The notes under the pieces: model-generated
Database searches by the model: none
The model's input: only the letters and a program-made list of their open reading frames with translations
What the model was told of the DNA's origin: nothing
Assembly (NCBI RefSeq): GCF_900111395.1
Contig: NZ_FOHV01000011.1
Location: 49,802 to 113,801 of the forward strand
DNA: 64,000 nucleotides
Reading direction: 5' to 3'
Origin: Thorsellia anophelis DSM 18579
GTDB taxonomy: Bacteria > Pseudomonadota > Gammaproteobacteria > Enterobacterales > Thorselliaceae
In this document: one piece after another, positions 8,143 through 17,381 of the stretch
Position numbering within the stretch: the first letter of the stretch is position 1
Layout of the letters: each line of letters starts with the position of its first letter
Position numbers and translations under genes: made by a program

Positions 8143-9729
8143 ATGGAATGGATCTACGATCCAACTGCTTGGGCAGGTTTAGTCTCTCTTATTTTACTCG
8201 AAATCGTGCTTGGTATTGATAACTTAATATTCATAGCCATTCTTTCCGAAAAAGTCCCAAAACATCAACGCGATAAAGCCAGAGTTACAGGCCTTGTACT
8301 TGCACTACTTATGCGAGTGGGTTTACTGTTTACAATATCTTGGCTTATCAAACTTAAAGCAACGCTTTTTACAATAGCTGAACATGCTTTCACTGCAAGA
8401 GATCTAATTTTAATCGTTGGTGGTCTATTTTTATTATTCAAAGCTACCATGGAGCTTAATGAAAAAATAGAAGGCGAAGATCACGAAGTCACCGGTGGTA
8501 GAAAAACGGCTAAGTTTTGGGCAGTTGTAACGCAAATTGTCATATTAGATGCTGTTTTCTCTTTAGATTCAGTTATAACCGCTATGGGTATGGTTGAGCA
8601 CGTATCAATCATGATTATTGCTGTTACAATAGCAATTGGCCTAATGTTACTTGCAAGTAAACCTCTAACCCGATTTGTTAATAAACATCCTACTTTAGTG
8701 ATTTTATGCTTAAGCTTTCTGCTCATGATTGGATTTAGCTTAGTTGCAGAAGGTTTCGGAGTTAAGATCCCTAAAGGTTATCTATATGCAGCAATAGGGT
8801 TTTCCGTCCTAATTGAAATATTCAATCAAGTTGCTTCATTTAATCGTAAAAAATTCTTATCAAATAGTAAACCACTTCGAGAAAGAACAGCTGAAGCTGT
8901 ACTTAATCTACTAAGTGGTAAGCAAGCTCAAAGCGATCTAGAACATGATGCCCCTGAATGGAGCGCAGAACCAAAAGCTGAACTATCCAAAGATGGATTT
9001 AATCTTCAAGAAAGATTAATGATTGGGCAAGTTCTTAGGCTTGGCGAAAGAACAGTCAATAGCATAATGACGTCAAGACATGATGTGACTTTTCTTTCTC
9101 TTGATGATAATTTAGATAAAGTTTTACCTTTACTAGAAGAACAGCCGCATACTAGGCTTATCATTAAAGAAAAACGAGATGATGATGAACCTATTGGTAT
9201 AGTACATGTTGTTGACTTATTGACTCAACAGCTAAATGGCATCCCTTTTTCATTGAGAAATGTTTTGCAAAAACCCTTAGTTTTCCCTGAACAACTCTCC
9301 CTATTAGCAGCACTTGAGCAATTTAGGCAAGCTAAAACTCATTTTGCATTTGTTGCTGATGAATTTGGCTCTATTGAAGGTTTAGTCACATTGACCGATA
9401 TAATGGAAACAATTGCAGGTGATCTCCCTACAATTGAAGAGCCTGAGCAAACTAACTCTGACATACATAGAACAAGTCAACATCAGTGGATTGCTCAAGG
9501 GAATATAGCCCTTGAGGATTTAGCACAACATATCAAGCTTGAACTCGATAAAAAGAGAGAATATCAAACTTTAGCAGGTCTTTTAATGGAAGTATCTGAA
9601 AGGATCCCCTTGCTGGGCGAACACTTTACAATCGGTCAATATGAGTTTAAAGTATTAGAAATTGATAATCACAAAATATTGCAAGTAGAGATCAAACAAA
9701 TTGTTATCGATGAGGAAACAGAATCGTAA
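8143..9729 (+). CDS. yoaE: TerC-family membrane protein with CBS and CorC domains (YoaE-like)
   Basis: 528 residues, colinear with E. coli YoaE. The N-terminal TerC membrane domain spans about residues 8-240 and includes [19 protein letters not shown] and the second repeat [18 protein letters not shown], whose Asp residues are the putative metal-site residues. A pair of CBS domains covers about 300-425 and a CorC/HlyC-type domain about 440-525. The family is linked to metal ion (Mn) export in related TerC proteins, but YoaE's substrate is not established. The gene is followed by hspQ 66 bases downstream on the same strand. Confidence 0.92.
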   Translation: MEWIYDPTAWAGLVSLILLEIVLGIDNLIFIAILSEKVPKHQRDKARVTGLVLALLMRVGLLFTISWLIKLKATLFTIAEHAFTARDLILIVGGLFLLFKATMELNEKIEGEDHEVTGGRKTAKFWAVVTQIVILDAVFSLDSVITAMGMVEHVSIMIIAVTIAIGLMLLASKPLTRFVNKHPTLVILCLSFLLMIGFSLVAEGFGVKIPKGYLYAAIGFSVLIEIFNQVASFNRKKFLSNSKPLRERTAEAVLNLLSGKQAQSDLEHDAPEWSAEPKAELSKDGFNLQERLMIGQVLRLGERTVNSIMTSRHDVTFLSLDDNLDKVLPLLEEQPHTRLIIKEKRDDDEPIGIVHVVDLLTQQLNGIPFSLRNVLQKPLVFPEQLSLLAALEQFRQAKTHFAFVADEFGSIEGLVTLTDIMETIAGDLPTIEEPEQTNSDIHRTSQHQWIAQGNIALEDLAQHIKLELDKKREYQTLAGLLMEVSERIPLLGEHFTIGQYEFKVLEIDNHKILQVEIKQIVIDEETES

Positions 9730-9795
9730 GATACTTTATCTTACTATCAAAGGCTGGCATAAGGATTTTTCAGCCTACTTAAAAAGGAGGCTTAT

Positions 9796-10113
9796 ATGAT
9801 GAAATCACAATTTAACATCGGACAGCATGTTCAGCATAGAATGCTCGGTTATCCTGGTGTCGTTATAGATGTGGATGCTGAGTATACACTAACCCAACCA
9901 ACCCTTGATGAACTTGATGTTCATGAGTCATTCTTAACAAAGCCTTGGTATCATGTTATTTTACAAGATGAAAATGGTAAGCATATTCACACTTATTTAG
10001 CTGAATCTCAAATTAGTGAACGTTCATCTAGTGAAGATGAACCAGATGAAGGATTAAACGATATTAGCCGTTCTATTTATAAACAGTATAACGATTTAAA
10101 AGCTCGAATCTAA
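9796..10113 (+). CDS. hspQ: Heat-shock protein HspQ (hemimethylated-DNA-binding YccV family)
   Basis: 105 residues, colinear with E. coli HspQ, including FNIGQHVQHRMLGYPGVV, the PWYHVI strand and HTYLAE. HspQ is a small beta-rich protein that modulates DnaA stability and acts as a specificity-enhancing factor for Lon. A perfect AGGAGG lies at 9785-9790. The frame begins ATG-ATG, and the second (9799) has the better spacing of 8 bases. A very long hairpin follows the gene. Confidence 0.95.
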   Translation: MMKSQFNIGQHVQHRMLGYPGVVIDVDAEYTLTQPTLDELDVHESFLTKPWYHVILQDENGKHIHTYLAESQISERSSSEDEPDEGLNDISRSIYKQYNDLKARI

Positions 10114-10129
10114 CTTAGGATAGAGAATG

Positions 10130-10188
10130 ATAATCTCACATACTTTGCCCGCTCAAAACTTTTGAGCAGGCAAAGTATGTGAGATTAT
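10130..10188. terminator. Long near-perfect inverted repeat after hspQ
   Basis: The arms at 10130-10158 and 10160-10188 are complementary at 28 of 29 positions (20 pairs, one C/A mismatch, 8 pairs). A transcript would form an exceptionally stable hairpin about 17 bases past the hspQ stop. A T-run is weak on both sides (TTATTT), so it may be a terminator, an RNA-stability element or a small repeat element. Confidence 0.55.
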
Positions 10189-10452
10189 TTGAATGAAGTA
10201 GATTTCCGTATTTTGTTAAATTAAACAATAATGGTGCGATAGATATCAAAATATGTTAAATTAATACACAAAGTCATGTAAACACACAATCTATTTTTGT
10301 GTTATTTTTGAAAAAACATATTGGCAGTAAAGATCATTGGTAATGCACAAAACCCATGATTAAGAAGGTTAAATGTGCAAGATTATATTTGCATTTAAGT
10401 TCAGTACGTTGACTAACTTAAATTATCACTAAAACAAAAACTTGAGGTACAT

Positions 10453-11241
10453 ATGGGATTTTTAACAGGTAAAAGAATTTTGATAACTGGTCTTGCAAGC
10501 AAGCTGTCGATTGCGCACGGAATAGCAAAAGCAATGCATGACCAAGGTGCGGAACTTGCTTTTACTTACCAAAATGACAAACTTAAAGCCAGAGTTGAGG
10601 GATTTGCGGAAGAATTCGGTTCTTCAATTGTTCTGCATTGTGATGTGGCCGATGATGAAAATATTACCTCTATGTTCACTGATCTAGCAACACATTGGCC
10701 AACTTTCGATGGCTTTGTACACTCTATTGGTTTTGCTCCTGCAGATCAATTAGATGGTGACTATGTTAATGCCGTTACCCGTGATGGATTTAAAATTGCT
10801 CATGACATTAGTTCATACAGCTTTGTTGCGATGGCAAAAGCATGTAGAGCGATGTTAAATCCAAACTCTGCACTTCTTACCCTTACTTATTTAGGTGCTG
10901 AGCGAGCTATCCCTAACTATAACGTTATGGGTTTAGCTAAAGCATCACTAGAAGCAAATGTCCGCTACATGGCAAATGCAATGGGCCCTGAAGGAGTGCG
11001 TGTAAATGGTATATCAGCCGGCCCTATTAGAACCTTAGCTGCATCAGGTATAAAAGATTTTCGTAAAATGCTAGCTCATTGTGAATCTGTAACACCAATA
11101 CGCCGGGTTGTTACTATTGAAGATGTAGGAAACTCAGCTGCTTTCTTATGTTCAGATTTAGCAGGTGGAATAACTGGTGAAATCGTTCATGTTGATGGTG
11201 GGTTTAGTATTGCAGCAATGAATGAACTTGAACTGAAATAA
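10453..11241 (+). CDS. fabI: Enoyl-[acyl-carrier-protein] reductase (NADH)
   Basis: 262 residues, the same length and numbering as E. coli FabI. It performs the last reduction in each round of type II fatty acid elongation. The active-site residues Y146, Y156 and K163 are present, as is G93 in SIGFAP, the position mutated in triclosan-resistant forms, so this looks like a normal triclosan-sensitive type. A Rossmann fold begins at residue 6 ([11 protein letters not shown]). The ribosome site TTGAGG is modest. A clear rho-independent terminator follows. Confidence 0.97.
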   Translation: MGFLTGKRILITGLASKLSIAHGIAKAMHDQGAELAFTYQNDKLKARVEGFAEEFGSSIVLHCDVADDENITSMFTDLATHWPTFDGFVHSIGFAPADQLDGDYVNAVTRDGFKIAHDISSYSFVAMAKACRAMLNPNSALLTLTYLGAERAIPNYNVMGLAKASLEANVRYMANAMGPEGVRVNGISAGPIRTLAASGIKDFRKMLAHCESVTPIRRVVTIEDVGNSAAFLCSDLAGGITGEIVHVDGGFSIAAMNELELK

Positions 11242-11295
11242 TCAAAATTAATACTTTTGGTTGAATGATTTTAATCTTAATAGCTCAATGCTTTG

Positions 11296-11332
11296 ACCGA
11301 TAGTGGGGGTATATGACACTATCGGTTTTTTT
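11296..11332 (+). terminator. Rho-independent terminator after fabI
   Basis: The stem ACCGATAGTG / CACTATCGGT (11296-11305 and 11317-11326) is followed by an uninterrupted run of T to 11332. It lies 55 bases past the fabI stop. Confidence 0.9.
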
Positions 11333-11424
11333 GATTATTAAAGTAAATTTTAATATATAGTTTCGATTAAAAATGTCCTTTTAACTATTCACATATTTTT
11401 CTCACTCAATTTAATTAGGTTATT

Positions 11425-13473
11425 ATGTTCCAAAACAACCCCCTACTCGCTCAATTAAAGCAACAATTACATGTTGAAATACCTGTTATTGAAGGTTTAG
11501 TAAAAGGTACAGCTAAAGGCTACGGATTTCTAGAAGTTGACGCTCAAACTAGCCATTTCATTCCCCCTCCACAAATGAAAAAAGTTATGCATGGAGATAG
11601 AGTTACAGTCACTCTTAAAGCAGAAAATGGAAAAGAATTTGCCGAAATTGAAACTTTAATTACGCCTTCATTAGACCGTTTTATTGCCAGGGTTGTTTTT
11701 GAAAATAATCGCCTCGCAATCATACCTGACCATCCTCAAATTAATCAGTCAATAAATGCAAGATTATCTGAATCAGGTAAAACCGATTTTCATAATGCAC
11801 TTATAGCCAAAGGTATTGAAGTAACAAGTCAGCACCAACTCAAAGATGGCGATTGGGTTGTAGCAAAATTAACCAATCACCCATTAGGATTGGCATCAGC
11901 TTCGCAAAAACCAGCTGCAAAAAATCAATTTTTCTTTGCCGAAATTATTCAGTTCATAACCTTTAATGAAGATCCACTTGCACCATGGTGGGTTACTCTC
12001 GCAGATCAAGACTTGCCAAGAACAGCGCCTGTTTTACCTGAACAGCTACAAACACTTTTAGCAGAATCATCAGCTATTGCAGGGAATGAGCCCTCTACAA
12101 ATTATCCTGATATGACAGATATGTGTTTTTTCACTATTGACAGTGAATCAACATTTGATATGGATGATGCATTAAATATTCGAGCAGAGGGCGAGGATTT
12201 AATCTTAACTGTAGCAATTTCAAACCCAACAGAATTTATTACTAAAGATTCAGAGTTAGATTTAATTGCAAAAGAAAGAGGTTTTACGCACTACTTACCA
12301 GGTTTTAATGTACCTATGCTGCCAAGAGAGCTTGCAGATAATTATTGCTCATTATTACCAAATGAACATAGAAAAGTATTAGCATGTGAAATGAAAATTA
12401 CTCAATCAGGTAGTATTGAAAAATTCCATTTCTTTACAGCTTTAATTGAATCAAAATATAAGCTTAGTTACACTCAAATATCTGATTACCTCGAAATGAA
12501 AGGTGATTGGATGCCTGATAATTTAGTTTTACAAAAACAAATCAGTTTGCTTGCAGATTTCACTAAAAGACGTCAAGCATGGAGAGAGAAAAATGCACTT
12601 ATCTTTAATGAAAAACCAGAATATCGCTTCGTACTTGGAGACGAAGGCACCGTTACAGATATAGTCATCGAAGATAGACGCATCTCAAATAAAATGGTTG
12701 AAGAATCTATGTTAGCAGCTAATCTTTGCGCGGCTGATTTTCTGACTAGCTCTATTGGTTATGGGCTATTTAACGTTCATGAAGGATTTGATAAAGAACA
12801 AATTGAGTCGGCAGTAAAAACATTAACAAACTATGAAATCAGCTGTGAGGCTGAGAGATTACTGACATTAGATGGTTTTTGTGAGTTAAAGCGTAGGTTA
12901 CTTGCTGAACCTACCGAGTTAATAGATAGTCGTTTAAGACGCTTTCAATCAATCGCTGAAATTCGTACAACTCCAGGTCCTCATTTCGGGCTTGGATTTA
13001 AAGGATATGCGACTTGGACTTCTCCTATTAGAAAGTATAGTGACATTATTAATCATAGATTAATTAAAGCAATTCTAACCCAGTCTGAAACAGAAAAAAT
13101 TGAAGATACATTATGTGAGCATCTGATGGCCTGTCGTAAAACTAGTCGTCAAGCTGAGCGATTTATAGCAAATTGGCTCTATGCAAGATTTTTGGCACCT
13201 TTTGCAGGCACTTCGACTCAATTTAAAGGTGAAGTGATAGATATTAATCGTGCTGGGATGCGTATTAAATTAGTTGATAATGGTGCTATTGGTTTTATTC
13301 CTAACACATTTTTACATGATAATCGGGATGAAATTGTCAGTTTCATCGATGATGGTTATATTGAAATTAAGGCAACCAAAGTATATTCACTCGGGGATGT
13401 GATAGATGTCGTCATCCAAGAAGTGCGAGAGGAAAGCCGTTCAATTATATTCAACACTGTTAAAATGAAGTAA
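11425..13473 (+). CDS. rnb: Exoribonuclease II
   Basis: 682 residues, slightly longer than E. coli RNase II (644). It degrades RNA 3' to 5' processively in mRNA turnover. The order is two N-terminal cold-shock-type OB folds (about 20-175), the RNB catalytic domain (about 225-560) and a C-terminal S1 domain (about 595-680). The four magnesium-site aspartates are visible in TIDSESTFDMDDAL as D239, D245, D247 and D248. The transcript ends at a shared hairpin with the converging carbamate kinase gene. Confidence 0.96.
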   Translation: MFQNNPLLAQLKQQLHVEIPVIEGLVKGTAKGYGFLEVDAQTSHFIPPPQMKKVMHGDRVTVTLKAENGKEFAEIETLITPSLDRFIARVVFENNRLAIIPDHPQINQSINARLSESGKTDFHNALIAKGIEVTSQHQLKDGDWVVAKLTNHPLGLASASQKPAAKNQFFFAEIIQFITFNEDPLAPWWVTLADQDLPRTAPVLPEQLQTLLAESSAIAGNEPSTNYPDMTDMCFFTIDSESTFDMDDALNIRAEGEDLILTVAISNPTEFITKDSELDLIAKERGFTHYLPGFNVPMLPRELADNYCSLLPNEHRKVLACEMKITQSGSIEKFHFFTALIESKYKLSYTQISDYLEMKGDWMPDNLVLQKQISLLADFTKRRQAWREKNALIFNEKPEYRFVLGDEGTVTDIVIEDRRISNKMVEESMLAANLCAADFLTSSIGYGLFNVHEGFDKEQIESAVKTLTNYEISCEAERLLTLDGFCELKRRLLAEPTELIDSRLRRFQSIAEIRTTPGPHFGLGFKGYATWTSPIRKYSDIINHRLIKAILTQSETEKIEDTLCEHLMACRKTSRQAERFIANWLYARFLAPFAGTSTQFKGEVIDINRAGMRIKLVDNGAIGFIPNTFLHDNRDEIVSFIDDGYIEIKATKVYSLGDVIDVVIQEVREESRSIIFNTVKMK

Positions 13474-13479
13474 AAACCC

Positions 13480-13514
13480 ACCTGCATAAACTTTTACTAA
13501 CTGTTTATGCAGGT
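13480..13514. terminator. Hairpin terminator between converging rnb and arcC/allK
   Basis: A perfect 12-base stem, ACCTGCATAAAC (13480-13491) with GTTTATGCAGGT (13503-13514), has an 11-base loop. On the minus strand it is followed by GGGTTTTTA, so it best serves the minus-strand island; on the plus strand the T-run is poor. Confidence 0.75.
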
Positions 13515-13527
13515 TAATCTAAAAAGA

Positions 13528-14499
13528 TTATGAGATTATATGTGTTCCTGTTTCGTTTCTGAGAGCTGGTAATAATTTTTCTGGTAACGTGATAATAGCT
13601 CGTTGACCACCAGAGCGCACAAATGAAAGTGCTGCATCTATTTTAGGAAGCATACTACCTGCTGGAAAATGACCTTCTTTTTTATATTCCTCAATTTCAT
13701 TTACTGTTACCTCACCTAAGCTTTTCTGTGTAGGCTTGCCAAAGTTTACTGCCACATTTTCAACACCTGTAGTAATCAATAAAATATCAGCATTTAATGT
13801 TCTTGCTAGCAATTCAGTAGAGAGATCTTTATCAATTACAGCATCAACACCAGATAGTAAACTCACCTCGTTTTCAATAGTTGATACAACAGGAATACCA
13901 CCGCCTCCTATAGCAATAACAACATTTTGATTTTCAATTAATTGCATAATGGTATTAAGTTCAACAATATTCATTGGAGTAGGTGAAGGAACGACTCTTC
14001 TATACCCTCTTCCTGAATCTTCAACAAATGACCAAGTAGGATTTTCCTGCTGTAAAGTATTTTTTTCTTCAAGTGAAAAAAATGAACCAATTGGTTTGCT
14101 TGGTTTTTTAAATGAAGGATCAGCACTATCAACCTCTACTTGTGTTAATACAGTCACAACATTTCTTTGAACTTTTCTAGAGCGCAATTCATTTTGCAAA
14201 CATTGTTGAATAAGGTAACCGATCCCACCTTGAGTATTAGCCACGCAATTTACTAATGGCATCAATGGCACCTGATTATGCTGATTAGCTATTTCGGAAC
14301 GTTGGAGCTCTAAACCTACTTGCGGCCCATTTCCATGTGTTAAGACCACATTATAGCCCTCTTCAATAATATCAGCGATAGGCTTTACCATGAGCTTGAT
14401 TGCTGATAGCTGGTGACTAATACTTTGTGAATCATTATCTGTAATGATGCTATTACCACCAATTGCAACAACAACAGTTTCTTTTATTTTTTTTGACAT
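13528..14499 (-). CDS. allK: Carbamate kinase of the oxamate/allantoin pathway
   Basis: 323 residues of the amino-acid kinase fold (ArcC/YbcF family). Visible are VVVAIGGNSI at the N-terminus, the THGNGPQVG substrate loop near residue 55, AIGGGGIPVV near 195 and DKDLSTELLA near 220. It transfers phosphate from carbamoyl phosphate to ADP, releasing ammonia and CO2 and recovering ATP from the oxalurate branch. Here it is the last gene of the minus-strand allantoin island, 147 bases after the allR-like gene, with its own ribosome site AAGGA. The arginine deiminase pathway is the alternative role for ArcC, but no arcA or arcB is nearby, so the allantoin role is favoured. Confidence 0.9.
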   Translation of the reverse strand: MSKKIKETVVVAIGGNSIITDNDSQSISHQLSAIKLMVKPIADIIEEGYNVVLTHGNGPQVGLELQRSEIANQHNQVPLMPLVNCVANTQGGIGYLIQQCLQNELRSRKVQRNVVTVLTQVEVDSADPSFKKPSKPIGSFFSLEEKNTLQQENPTWSFVEDSGRGYRRVVPSPTPMNIVELNTIMQLIENQNVVIAIGGGGIPVVSTIENEVSLLSGVDAVIDKDLSTELLARTLNADILLITTGVENVAVNFGKPTQKSLGEVTVNEIEEYKKEGHFPAGSMLPKIDAALSFVRSGGQRAIITLPEKLLPALRNETGTHIIS

Positions 14500-14646
14500 A
14501 TGGCATCCTTAAATTTAAATACAATTTAACTTACAATTTTCGCTAGAGTCAATCAGTCTAACAATTTATTTTTACTGAATAATAATTACAAACGCGACAG
14601 TGTCACAAATGCAGAGAAAACGTAAAAGCAGCCGCAAAAAAATTCG

Positions 14647-15450
14647 TTAAATCATGGTATATCGTCTACTAATTTCTTGAGCAGCATTTTTTACATGAAT
14701 GATGATTTTATTAATTTTTTCATCTGTCATTCTAGCTTTAGGGCCTGAAACAGAAACGGCAGCGAATATCTGATTATGCTCATCAGAAATTGGAGCAGCA
14801 ATACATCTCAAGTCTAGTGCATGCTCCTCATTATCATAGGCATAGCCCTTATCTCTAACTAAAGCTAAAGCATCTAACAAATTAGCAAGTGTCCCAAGCG
14901 TATGTTCAGTATATTGAGTAAATAATTTATCATTCTTAAATAAATGTTCAATTTCTAAATTACTATAGTTAGACAATAATACTTTTCCTCCTCCAGAAGC
15001 ATGAATCGGTAATCTTGCACCTATAGGAGAGACCATACGCATCAGTTCAAGACATTGAACTTGTCCTACAATAACAGCATCGAGTTTAACAGTGTCTAAA
15101 ACACACATATTAACCGTTTCTCCAGATTCATTCATTAGCTGTTTCATTACAGGTGTAGCTATTTGCATTAAATCTCGACTCCGTGCAAATGTACTTCCCA
15201 TTGAAAATAATTTACCACTCACTTGCCATCGCTCATTACTCAAATCATGAAAAATAAACCCATGGCTTTCAACTGTTTTTAGTAATCTATGGGTAGTTGA
15301 GTTTGGTAAATTAACTCTTACAGCTAATTCAGTTAATGTCAAACCATCCCTAGAAGACGCGATAGCTTCTATAAGCTGCAATCCTCTTGATAAAGACTGA
15401 ACTTGAGAAACATTTGCTTTACTAGCTTGCGTCTTATTACTGCTATTCAT
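14647..15450 (-). CDS. allR: IclR-family transcriptional regulator, AllR-like
   Basis: 267 residues. A winged helix-turn-helix at about 18-80 (LTLTELAVRVNLPNSTTHRL) and an IclR effector-binding domain at about 95-262 with SGETVN, LPIHASGGGKVLL and LDLRCIAAPI. It aligns along its length with E. coli AllR, the glyoxylate/allantoin-responsive repressor of the gcl, allA and allS promoters. It lies inside the island it presumably controls, with GGAG at a good distance from the ATG. IclR-type palindromes (TGGAAATGATTTCCA) are found upstream of gcl. Confidence 0.85.
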   Translation of the reverse strand: MNSSNKTQASKANVSQVQSLSRGLQLIEAIASSRDGLTLTELAVRVNLPNSTTHRLLKTVESHGFIFHDLSNERWQVSGKLFSMGSTFARSRDLMQIATPVMKQLMNESGETVNMCVLDTVKLDAVIVGQVQCLELMRMVSPIGARLPIHASGGGKVLLSNYSNLEIEHLFKNDKLFTQYTEHTLGTLANLLDALALVRDKGYAYDNEEHALDLRCIAAPISDEHNQIFAAVSVSGPKARMTDEKINKIIIHVKNAAQEISRRYTMI

Positions 15451-15589
15451 AGTATCTCCTATGGCACTAAATACTGGATAAAGGAATTATAATCGAATTA
15501 TTTATAAGTATCTTTAATTTAAATCTAAAGAAGTGTATAACTCATAGTGATACTATACAACTCAAATCAAGAATATATTAAATCAGTAC

Positions 15590-15763
15590 TCAAGTATCTT
15601 TCAAGATTTTACGAGTAAATCCTAAACATAAAGATAATATAAATACCCCCCATCCAATTTGCTCACAAACTATCTCTGTATAAAGGCAAACTGCAGCAAG
15701 AATTAGCATCATTAAAGCGACTAAACGCCTTATACCTACCCAATTTAGTTTACTTACACTCAT
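15590..15763 (-). CDS. 57-residue small membrane protein downstream of the LctP-type permease
   Basis: The minus strand from ATG 15763 to TGA 15590 encodes 57 residues: a short basic N-terminus (MSVSKLNWVGIRR), a first hydrophobic helix (LVALMMLILAAVCLY), a short polar turn (TEIVCEQ), a second hydrophobic segment (GWGVFILSLCLGF) and a basic C-terminus. AGAGG is placed 4-5 bases before the ATG. The gene starts 26 bases after the permease stop and is in the same operon. I do not recognise a family; position and shape suggest a small partner or stabiliser of the permease. There is no homology evidence. Confidence 0.6.
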   Translation of the reverse strand: MSVSKLNWVGIRRLVALMMLILAAVCLYTEIVCEQIGWGVFILSLCLGFTRKILKDT

Positions 15764-15788
15764 AGAACCTCTTTGCTAATAATTACCA

Positions 15789-17381
15789 CTAAGCCATAAT
15801 AGCCGTAATAATCCCAATAATTATTAATAGACTGATGATTAAAGGCAGTAATTTTTTAATAATTTCACCTTCTTTTCCGGCTATTCCAGCAGTTGTTACG
15901 CCAAGTAATAAATTAGAAGGGGAAATCATTGTGCCTATTGCACCGCCACTTGTTTGAGCTGCCAAAAATATTGCTTTGTTATTACCAGTGATCTCAGCCA
16001 TGGATTCTTGAAATTGTGCTAATAGAATGTTGGAACTCACATTACTTGAAGACATAAATGCACCAATTGTGCCAACAAATGGTGAGAAAAATGCATAATA
16101 TCCTCCAGTTACTGCTGCAACTCCCATAGCAAGCACGCCCACTTGATTACTACCGTTCATAACTTTGCTCATTATCAGAAGTAGCATAATTGATAATGCT
16201 GGAGGTACTGATTTATCGATGGTAGCTTTAAGCATATTCAAGATCGAAATCACGCTTAAGTGCCCTTTAATAAAATAGTAGCTAAATGCCATTAATGCTG
16301 ATATTAATAAGAAAAAACCTGAATGTGTTAACCATGTGATTGAGCCGTATTCCTCAACTGCAGGGTTAATATAACCATAACCAGTCGTTGTAGAGGGAAA
16401 GGATAAGCTCATCTTAAACTGACCTAAAAATGTGTTTAAGGGTGTGAAAACCAGAACAACTGCTGATAAACCGACTAAAACATAGTAAGGTAATAATGCT
16501 TCATGAAAGCTCAATTTTGTGGATATTTCTCTATTTTGAACAACTGAAGAGTCTAAAATTTTAGAGGTGATGTTCGTATTTTTATATCTAGGCAATCTAG
16601 CAATAAAAAAAATGAGAGCCAACGCTAATGTTGTAGGTAATACCGCGCTTAACGCAGTGAAATATTGCGATGTAATAAGTTGTCCAGTTGATATCACACC
16701 GCCAATCAATACTATAGCGGGTAAACCATGGACTATTGCTCTGAACCCTCCATAAACATAAGCAATTACAAAACCTGCAATAGCAGCCGTAAACCCTGTA
16801 AATAGACTCGTCCACAAAGCTGCTTCTTTATAAGCACCAATATCATAACTTAAAAAAGTTTGTTGTACTAATGCTTGCCAGCCTAATGCCAAAGTGCCAA
16901 ATGTCCCAGCCCACGCATGTCCAACAAGCGGTATTAAAACTGCCCAAAGTGGTCTCACACCAATCCCTATTAAAATTGGAGCTGTTACTGCGATAGGCAC
17001 CCCGAATCCAGATGGGCCTTGCAAAAAACTGGCGAAACACCAACCAATCGCCAGTACCTGAAGCAATTTATCAGGGATCAATTGTGTTAAAGCATTTTGT
17101 ATAGCTTGATAAGCATTAGTTCTAAAACTTAATTCATATAAAAATATTGCAGGGATAATAACAGCAATAATAGAAATACTATTCCAAACTCCTTTTGTTA
17201 TTTCATATCCAATCGTAGATAAGGGGGATTGAAACACATATAGTGCTGACACAATCGATGTGACAACACCAATGATGGCGGCATCAACTACCGCCCATTT
17301 TCTTACGATTAATAAGAATAATAACAAAATAATCGGCAGCACTGCTGCTGACCATGTTATCAAGGTTACCGGCGTGGTCAT
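15789..17381 (-). CDS. LctP/LldP-family (lactate permease type) transporter, probably for a 2-hydroxy/2-oxo acid such as oxamate or glyoxylate
   Basis: 530 residues with about 13-14 membrane helices. Family signatures include ASFLQGPSGFGVPIAVTAP near residue 125 and SPSNLLLGVTTAGI near the C-terminus. LctP proteins are proton symporters of L-lactate, D-lactate and glycolate. The start codon overlaps the stop of allG by 4 bases (ATGA), so this transporter is made together with the oxamate carbamoyltransferase subunits. Oxamate is a close analogue of lactate and pyruvate, so export of oxamate (or uptake of a related acid) is the most sensible inference. Lactate uptake is the fallback. Confidence 0.85.
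   Translation of the reverse strand: MTTPVTLITWSAAVLPIILLLFLLIVRKWAVVDAAIIGVVTSIVSALYVFQSPLSTIGYEITKGVWNSISIIAVIIPAIFLYELSFRTNAYQAIQNALTQLIPDKLLQVLAIGWCFASFLQGPSGFGVPIAVTAPILIGIGVRPLWAVLIPLVGHAWAGTFGTLALGWQALVQQTFLSYDIGAYKEAALWTSLFTGFTAAIAGFVIAYVYGGFRAIVHGLPAIVLIGGVISTGQLITSQYFTALSAVLPTTLALALIFFIARLPRYKNTNITSKILDSSVVQNREISTKLSFHEALLPYYVLVGLSAVVLVFTPLNTFLGQFKMSLSFPSTTTGYGYINPAVEEYGSITWLTHSGFFLLISALMAFSYYFIKGHLSVISILNMLKATIDKSVPPALSIMLLLIMSKVMNGSNQVGVLAMGVAAVTGGYYAFFSPFVGTIGAFMSSSNVSSNILLAQFQESMAEITGNNKAIFLAAQTSGGAIGTMISPSNLLLGVTTAGIAGKEGEIIKKLLPLIISLLIIIGIITAIMA

Noticed and set aside
13528..14499. Arginine deiminase pathway role for the carbamate kinase
   Set aside because: No arcA, arcB or arcD in the neighbourhood, whereas all oxamate-branch genes are adjacent.
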